This document shows positions 59,210 through 64,000 of a stretch of DNA of 64,000 nucleotides, piece by piece. The DNA is from Nocardia aurantia. Its GTDB lineage: Bacteria > Actinomycetota > Actinomycetes > Mycobacteriales > Mycobacteriaceae. Below the pieces are notes generated by a model. That model saw only the letters and a list, made by a program, of their open reading frames with translations. It did no database searches and was not told the origin of the DNA. The stretch lies in contig NZ_WEGI01000020.1 of assembly GCF_009604425.1 (NCBI RefSeq), positions 39,624-103,623 of the forward strand, read 5' to 3'. Within the stretch, counting starts at the first letter, position 1. Each line of letters opens with the position of its first letter. The position numbers were made by a program, and so were the translations under genes.

Positions 59210-60268
59210 ATGGACCGCTACGAATTGCGGCGGCAGGACTACAGCCTGTCCGATCAGCAGCGGGAACTGCGGGGCACGTACGCGAAATTCTTCGCCGCAC
59301 AGTGCCCGCTGCCGGTGGTCCGCGCGGCCGAGCCGCTCGGATTCGCACCCGACCTGTGGAAGCGTTTGTGCGCCAACGGTTCCGCCGCGATGGCGATTCC
59401 GGAATCGGCCGGCGGTGACGGCGCGGATCTGGTCGACCTGATCGTGGTGGCCGAGGAGATCGGCCGCTCGCTGGCCCCGGTGCCGTGGATCGACCACGTC
59501 TGCGCCGCCCGGCTGCTGGCCCGGTTCGGCGCGCTGCCCGCCGGGGCGGTGACCGGGCAACGGCTCGTCGCGCTGGATCCACAAGGGGCCGTGCGCGGTT
59601 CGCGATTGGTCGCCGCCGGTGCGATCGCCGACGAAGTCGTGCTCCGCGACGGGGACGAGATCGTCCGGCTGACCCACGACACCCCACCGCCCCCGGTCGG
59701 CAACGTGGGCCGGCTGCCCATGGCCCCGATCGACCCGGCCGCCGCGAGCACCCGCACGGTACTGGCCGCCGGTCCGGCGGCGCTCGCCGAATATCAACGC
59801 GCCCTGGACGAATGGCGGCTGCTGACCGCCGCCGCGCTGGTCGGGCTGATCGAGGAGACCATGCGCATCGCCGCGACCTTCGCCACCACGAGATACACCC
59901 TGGGCGTACCGATTTCGACACTCCAGGCCATCTCCCACCCACTCGCCGACATCGCCGTGGTGGTACACGCCGGCCGGAACCTGGTGCGGCGGGCCGCCTG
60001 GTTCCTCGACAACGAACCGGACGAGCGCGCCGAACTGGCGCCCGCCGCCTTCGTCTACCTCAGCGCGGAGGCCGCGCGGGCGGCCACCGTCGCGGTGCAC
60101 ATCCAAGGCGGGCTGGGGGTTTCCACCGAATCCGCGGCGCCCGCCTACCTGGTACGGGCCCGCGGCTGGCCGCTGGCCGCCGGTGATCCGGGCGCCGACG
60201 CGGTGCGCGTCGCCGGGATCGTGGCCGCGCGGGCCGCCGAACCGGCAGCGATCCTCTCGGCGCGATAA
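59210..60268 (+). CDS. Acyl-CoA dehydrogenase subunit
   Basis: A 352-residue flavoprotein-type subunit. SLSDQQRELRGTYAKFFAA, GGDGADLVDLIVVAEEIGRS near residue 65 and VAVHIQGGLGVSTESAAPAY near residue 310 fit the short member of the mycobacterial heterotetrameric acyl-CoA dehydrogenases (FadE28-type) that act on sterol side chains. The usual basic/acidic catalytic Glu is not obvious, typical for the non-catalytic partner. The next gene, 14 bases downstream, encodes the larger catalytic-type subunit. Confidence 0.82.
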   Translation: MDRYELRRQDYSLSDQQRELRGTYAKFFAAQCPLPVVRAAEPLGFAPDLWKRLCANGSAAMAIPESAGGDGADLVDLIVVAEEIGRSLAPVPWIDHVCAARLLARFGALPAGAVTGQRLVALDPQGAVRGSRLVAAGAIADEVVLRDGDEIVRLTHDTPPPPVGNVGRLPMAPIDPAAASTRTVLAAGPAALAEYQRALDEWRLLTAAALVGLIEETMRIAATFATTRYTLGVPISTLQAISHPLADIAVVVHAGRNLVRRAAWFLDNEPDERAELAPAAFVYLSAEAARAATVAVHIQGGLGVSTESAAPAYLVRARGWPLAAGDPGADAVRVAGIVAARAAEPAAILSAR

Positions 60269-60282
60269 CGGCAGGAGCAGCA

Positions 60283-61464
60283 ATGGATTTCGCACGAGTG
60301 CAACTGTCCGCGGCGGACGAGGAGTTCCGGGACCGGGCGCGAGCCTTCCTCGACACCCACGTCACCGACGAGGTACGCCGGCGCGATCGCGAGACCGGCG
60401 ACAACTTCGACGAGGCGGTACATCTCGCGATGGGCGCCGAGGGCTGGCTGGCCGGGGAACTGCGGTCGCCGGCCCGCGGCGGCTTCGATCGGCTGCGAAC
60501 CCGCTTGTGGGAGTTGGAGAAACGGCGCTACCGCGTGCCGTGGGTGACCTGGGGGACCACCGCCATCGTGGTGCCCGCGGTGCGCGCGCACGGCAGCCCC
60601 GAACTACAGGAGGAGGTGCTACCCGGAATATACGACGGCCGAATTCGCCTGTGCCTGGGCTACACCGAGCCCGAGGGCGGCTCCGACGTGGCCACCTGCA
60701 AGACGCGCGCGGTCCGCGACGGCGACGACTGGGTGATCAACGGCGCCAAGATGTTCACCACCGGCGCGCACAACTGCCAGTACGTCTTCCTGATCACCAA
60801 CACCGACCCGGCCGGCAAACGGCACCGCAACCTGACCATGTTCCTGGTGCCGCTGTCCACGCCGGGCATCGAGATCCACGGCATCCGCACCGTCGACGGC
60901 GACCGCACCAACATCGTGTACTACACCGATGTCCGGATCCCCGACCGCTATCGGCTCGGCCCGGTGGACGGCGGATGGGCGGTGCTGCAGGGACCACTGA
61001 ACGAGGAGCACGGCGTGCGCAGCACCGCGCCGGACGGTCTGCAGGACGTCTCGATCATGGCGCATCAGGGGTCGTACATGGCCGCGGTGGTCGACGACGT
61101 CGCCGCCGCGGTGGCCCGGCCCGGACCGGACGGGCAGCGCCGCCTGGACGACGCCTCGGTGGCATATCGCCTGGGGCACAGCATCGCCCGGATGGAAGCC
61201 GCGCTGTCCGCGCCCGGCGTGTTCGGGCGGGTCGCGATCGCGCAGACCATGCGCGACATCGCCCCCGAACTGATGGACGTACTCGGTCCCACCGCGGCCC
61301 TGCCCACCGAGGCCGCCGAGATCGACGACGGCGGCGGGGCCGAGTACCTGTTCCGATGGGCGCCGCTGTGCGGGATCTACGGCGGCACCCTGGAGGTCTT
61401 CCGCAACATCATCGCGGCGCAGACCCTGGGCCTCGGCCGTCCCGCTTACGCCCCGCCGCGCTGA
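60283..61464 (+). CDS. Acyl-CoA dehydrogenase, catalytic-type subunit
   Basis: A 393-residue dehydrogenase with the FAD/substrate motif LGYTEPEGGSDVATCKTRAV near residue 125, WVINGAKMFTTGAHNCQYVF, LNEEHGVRS near residue 247 and the C-terminal YGGTLEVFRNIIAAQTLGLG. It is the longer partner of the preceding subunit; such alpha2beta2 pairs dehydrogenate sterol side chains and other bulky CoA esters in actinobacteria. It ends the amidohydrolase operon and converges with the NAD(P)-binding gene. Confidence 0.88.
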   Translation: MDFARVQLSAADEEFRDRARAFLDTHVTDEVRRRDRETGDNFDEAVHLAMGAEGWLAGELRSPARGGFDRLRTRLWELEKRRYRVPWVTWGTTAIVVPAVRAHGSPELQEEVLPGIYDGRIRLCLGYTEPEGGSDVATCKTRAVRDGDDWVINGAKMFTTGAHNCQYVFLITNTDPAGKRHRNLTMFLVPLSTPGIEIHGIRTVDGDRTNIVYYTDVRIPDRYRLGPVDGGWAVLQGPLNEEHGVRSTAPDGLQDVSIMAHQGSYMAAVVDDVAAAVARPGPDGQRRLDDASVAYRLGHSIARMEAALSAPGVFGRVAIAQTMRDIAPELMDVLGPTAALPTEAAEIDDGGGAEYLFRWAPLCGIYGGTLEVFRNIIAAQTLGLGRPAYAPPR

Positions 61465-61471
61465 ACCGGAT

Positions 61472-62173
61472 TCAGCCGCCGGCCATCGCCTCCCGCCGGA
61501 GCCATTGCAGCAGAGGCGGATTGGCGACGGTGGTGATCACCCCGGCGATGCGGCGGACCCAGCGTTCGTCGCCGAGCAGGTCCAGCATGCTCGCGGCCAG
61601 GTCCGCCCGCGCGGTGAACCGGCCGTCGGCATGCCCCTCGACCACGGTGTAGTCCGTCGCCTCCGGTAGGTGGTAGAGCCCGCTCGGCCGGACGATCGTC
61701 CAGTCCAGGTCGCCGTCCCGGAGCATCGACTCCATCCGCCGCATGTCCTCGTACAGGGTCCGGCCGAACACCCGGGTCACCAACGGCAGCAGCACCCGGT
61801 TGAACAGCACCCCACCGTCGGAGTACGGCCGCGGATCGACCCCGCTCGAACTGATCACCACCAGCCGCCGCAGCCCGTGGTCGCGCATCGCGGCCGCGAT
61901 ATTGGCCGTACCCGCCGAATAGGTGGTGATCGGACCGTTGCCCGGCGGCACCCCCAGCGCCGACAGCACCGCGTCCCGGCCCGCGACCGCGGCCTCGACC
62001 CCCGCCGGATCCAGCACGTCCGCCCGCACCACCTCGAGCCGATCATGGTGCAGCGGAAAGGAATCCGGCTGCCGGGTGACCGCGGTGACCCGATGCCCGG
62101 CCGTCAGCGCCCGCGCGGTGAGCAGGCGGCCGGTGCGCCCGTTGGCCCCGAAGATCGCGAGATGGGCGGTCAC
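61472..62173 (-). CDS. NAD(P)H-binding (NmrA/atypical SDR) family protein
   Basis: A 233-residue extended-SDR-type protein. The nucleotide loop is LAIFGANGRTGRLLTARAL near residues 5-23, followed by VVRADVLDPAGVEAAVAGRDAVLSALG and VISSSGVDPRP. The C-terminal part is short, with no classical YxxxK. Such proteins reduce quinones or sense redox state. The GTG start overlaps the FMN reductase stop as GTGA, so the two form an operon opposite sigJ. Confidence 0.84.
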   Translation of the reverse strand: MTAHLAIFGANGRTGRLLTARALTAGHRVTAVTRQPDSFPLHHDRLEVVRADVLDPAGVEAAVAGRDAVLSALGVPPGNGPITTYSAGTANIAAAMRDHGLRRLVVISSSGVDPRPYSDGGVLFNRVLLPLVTRVFGRTLYEDMRRMESMLRDGDLDWTIVRPSGLYHLPEATDYTVVEGHADGRFTARADLAASMLDLLGDERWVRRIAGVITTVANPPLLQWLRREAMAGG

Positions 62174-62751
62174 GAGGCCGCACCCGCCTCGGTGCGCAGC
62201 GAGACGAGCGCGCGCTCCCACGCCAGCAACTCGTCGAGCAGTTCGCGCAACCGGCCGGCCTGGAACTCCCGCGGCCGGAATTCGGAGAAGTTCACGAAAT
62301 CCTCCGCGAGGGTCAGCGCCACCTGCGGCCCGATGTCGGCCATCCGCAGCACCCCCGCCTGCGCGCGGAGCTTGTGGATCGCCATCACCGCGCCGTAGAT
62401 GCCGTACCCCACGTAGCCGACCGGTTTCCCGGCCCATTCGCGAAGCAGATAGTCGATCGCGTTGGTCAGCGACGAAGGCGCGGTGGTGTTGTATTCGGGC
62501 GTGACGATGACGAACGCGTCGCAGGCGGCGATCCGCTCGGCCCAGTGCCGGGTGTGCGGCTGCGTCCCGTCGGCGCGGGCCGCCGGGATGGGCTCGTCGA
62601 GCAGCGGCAACCGGTAGTCCAGCAGATCCACCAGCTCGAAGTCCGCGGCATCGCCCGCATGCGCGACCGCGAGCTCCCGGACCCAGCGCGCCACCCCTTC
62701 TCCGTTGCGGCCGGGCCGGGTGCTGCCGATGATGATGCCGATCGTGGTCAT
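62170..62751 (-). CDS. NADPH-dependent FMN reductase
   Basis: A 193-residue flavodoxin-like reductase. IGIIIGSTRPGRNGEGVARWV near residue 3 is the phosphate loop, and VIVTPEYNTTAPSSLTNAID near residue 85 is the FMN-binding family signature. WAGKPVGYVGYGIYGA completes the fold. It reduces FMN or quinones with NADPH; azo or chromate reduction is known in relatives. It is coupled to the NmrA-like gene and divergent from sigJ, which may control both under oxidative stress. Confidence 0.9.
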   Translation of the reverse strand: MTTIGIIIGSTRPGRNGEGVARWVRELAVAHAGDAADFELVDLLDYRLPLLDEPIPAARADGTQPHTRHWAERIAACDAFVIVTPEYNTTAPSSLTNAIDYLLREWAGKPVGYVGYGIYGAVMAIHKLRAQAGVLRMADIGPQVALTLAEDFVNFSEFRPREFQAGRLRELLDELLAWERALVSLRTEAGAAS

Positions 62752-62792
62752 GAACGATCTCCTCGAAGTCGTGAACAGTCCTCGGGTGCCGA

Positions 62793-62852
62793 GTGACGAA
62801 CATCAGTGGCGCGCCATCGCCGCCCTGTGACAGCCCGCCGGTGTGACGAACA
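62793..62852 (+). repeat. Pair of GTGACGAACA repeats in the sigJ divergent region
   Basis: GTGACGAACA occurs at 62793-62802 and 62843-62852, exactly 50 bases apart. GTGACG/CGTCAC is similar to ECF -35 elements, so both copies may be sigma or activator sites for the divergent genes. Confidence 0.4.
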
Positions 62853-62929
62853 CCACCCCTCCCGCATGTCACCGATTCCGCGCCCCGGACCACATATGCA
62901 TGACAGGACAGCCGACGGCAGGAGCGAAC

Positions 62930-63826
62930 ATGACGGACACCGAGCACATCGACCCCGCCACCGCGGCCTTCGTCACCCACCGCAACCTGCTGTTCACGGT
63001 CGCCTACGAGATGCTCGGCTCGGCCGCCGACGCCGAGGACGTCCTCCAGGAGACCTGGCTGCAATGGGCGGGCGTGGACCTGGGGCAGGTGCGCGACCCC
63101 CGCGCCTACCTGGTCCGCATCGCCACCCGCCAGGCGATCGGCCGCCTGCGCACCCTCGGCCGCCGCAAGGAGTCCTACGTCGGCCCCTGGCTACCGGAAC
63201 CCCTGCTCACCGCCCCCGACGTGGCCGACGACATCGAATTGGCCGAGAGCGTCTCGATGGCGATGCTGCTGGTCCTGGAGACCCTGACGCCCACCGAACG
63301 CGCCGTGTTCGTCCTCCGTGAGGTCTTCGACCTCGGCTACGACGAGATCGCCGACGCCGTCGGCAAAACCCCCGTCACCGTCCGCCAGATCGCCCACCGG
63401 GCCCGCGCCCACGTGGCAGCCCGCCGCCCCCGCGGCACCGTCTCCGCCGCGGAGGCCCGCGCCACCCTGGCCGCCTTCCAGCGCGCGGTCGAAACCGGCG
63501 ACCTGCAACGCCTCCTGGACCTCCTCGCCCCCGACGCAGTCTTCCTCGGCGACGGCGGCGGCATCAAACAGGCCCTCCTCCACCCCGTCTTCGGCCGCAC
63601 CCCCGTAGCCCGCCTCCTCTCCGGCGGCACCCGCTGGATGGGCGGCGTGGTCACCACCGAAACCACCCACGTGAACGGCCACCCCGCCCTCCTCATCCGC
63701 CTCAACGGCGAGATCGACGGCGTAGTGGCGATCCGCATGGACGACGGCCTGATCACCGGCGTCTACTCGGTCCGCAACCCGGAGAAGCTCTCCCGAGTCG
63801 TGCGGCAAACGACGATGAGCCGCTGA
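62930..63826 (+). CDS. sigJ: ECF-type sigma factor, SigJ-like
   Basis: A 298-residue ECF41/SigJ-type sigma factor. Region 2 is AAFVTHRNLLFTVAYEMLGS and AEDVLQETWLQW, and region 4 is TLTPTERAVFVLREVFDLGYD, EIADAVGKTPVTVRQIAHRA near residues 115-165. The C-terminal SnoaL-like domain (AFQRAVETGDLQRLLDLLAPD, then GGVVTTETTHVNG) senses an unknown signal, and no anti-sigma gene follows. ATG 62930 has GGAG eight bases upstream; longer starts at 62843 and 62900 lack one. SigJ is implicated in hydrogen peroxide response in mycobacteria. Confidence 0.88.
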   Translation: MTDTEHIDPATAAFVTHRNLLFTVAYEMLGSAADAEDVLQETWLQWAGVDLGQVRDPRAYLVRIATRQAIGRLRTLGRRKESYVGPWLPEPLLTAPDVADDIELAESVSMAMLLVLETLTPTERAVFVLREVFDLGYDEIADAVGKTPVTVRQIAHRARAHVAARRPRGTVSAAEARATLAAFQRAVETGDLQRLLDLLAPDAVFLGDGGGIKQALLHPVFGRTPVARLLSGGTRWMGGVVTTETTHVNGHPALLIRLNGEIDGVVAIRMDDGLITGVYSVRNPEKLSRVVRQTTMSR

Positions 63827-63877
63827 GAAATCGGCACGAAACGGGCCTTCCAGACCGAGCGGAATTGATTGTGCTTA

Positions 63878-64000
63878 GAGCTCCTAACAGGTTCGGTCGG
63901 CTTGCGCTGAGACATGTTGTTGTGCAGCATGTTTCGTTGTGGCAGCACCTTGGGTCGTGAACGACGAGTTGTGGTCGGTTATCGAGCCGCTACTACCGGT
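63878..64000 (+). mobile_element. Left end of an IS5-type insertion sequence, cut by the window
   Basis: From about 63878 (GAGCTCCTAACAGG) the sequence becomes less GC-rich and leads, after 60 bases, into a transposase start. The GAGCTC... block is a possible left terminal inverted repeat, but the right end is outside the window, so the boundary is a guess. Confidence 0.55.
63939..64000 (+). CDS. Transposase, IS5 family, N-terminal fragment
   Basis: The open frame from GTG 63939 encodes MAAPWVVNDELWSVIEPLLP before the window ends. The DELWSVIEPLLP motif is the DUF4096-type N-terminus of IS5-family transposases. Only about 20 residues are visible, so family assignment rests on this motif. Confidence 0.7.
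   Translation, partial: MAAPWVVNDELWSVIEPLLP

Overview
The window is high-GC actinomycete DNA with long open frames on every strand, frequent GTG starts and mycolata-type gene content. It most resembles a Nocardia-like (nocardioform) chromosome. Support comes from the leuA - murT/gatD - ask/asd neighbourhood, which is also found together in mycobacteria, a furA-catalase pair, KstR-type operators, ESX (type VII) cargo genes and a CYP125-type P450. The genus is inferred from gene content; no rRNA or other marker is present.

Region 1 (1-21.7 kb) is mostly core metabolism and envelope functions. It holds the 3' part of leuA, a proline-rich MinD/ParA-like ATPase, a divergent LysR/EamA-exporter pair, two Tat-exported flavoproteins (an amine-oxidase-fold enzyme and a cholesterol-oxidase-like GMC enzyme), the murT-gatD operon for peptidoglycan amidation, a protein with a voltage-sensor-like domain but no visible pore, LtrA, small SRPBCC and DUF1918 proteins, aspartokinase and aspartate-semialdehyde dehydrogenase ending in a strong terminator, a TetR regulator, an NTF2-like protein, a secreted serine hydrolase and an isolated LutC/LUD protein.

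Region 2 (21.7-26.4 kb) begins with a strongly structured intergenic stretch carrying two micro-ORFs. A peroxide-defence pair (furA-katA), a methyltransferase with a divergent TetR gene and a palindromic operator, and a glutathione-peroxidase-type enzyme follow.

Region 3 (26.4-61.5 kb) is a large accessory catabolic region with a steroid signature. CYP125 and a GMC oxidoreductase diverge from a promoter region with two perfect KstR boxes. A KstD-type flavoprotein, two dehydrogenases, a CMD-family protein, a P450-type ferredoxin, NTF2-like and acetoacetate-decarboxylase-like proteins, a FadD19-like acyl-CoA synthetase and an EchA19-like hydratase fit degradation of a sterol or bile-acid side chain. 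A second set (acyl-CoA synthetases, two amidohydrolases and a paired acyl-CoA dehydrogenase, 52.6-61.5 kb) surrounds a TetR gene with shared operator motifs on both sides and looks like a CoA-dependent pathway with an unknown substrate. Two segments interrupt this theme: a three-gene glycosyltransferase/methyltransferase/prenyltransferase-like operon (30.1-33.3 kb), and a type VII secretion cargo module (44.9-48.6 kb) that abuts a truncated SDR gene and is less GC-rich at its 3' end, suggesting acquisition.

Region 4 (61.5-64 kb) has an NAD(P)-binding protein and an FMN reductase divergent from a SigJ-type sigma factor. The window ends in the first codons of an IS5-type transposase. No tRNA, rRNA or CRISPR array was seen.
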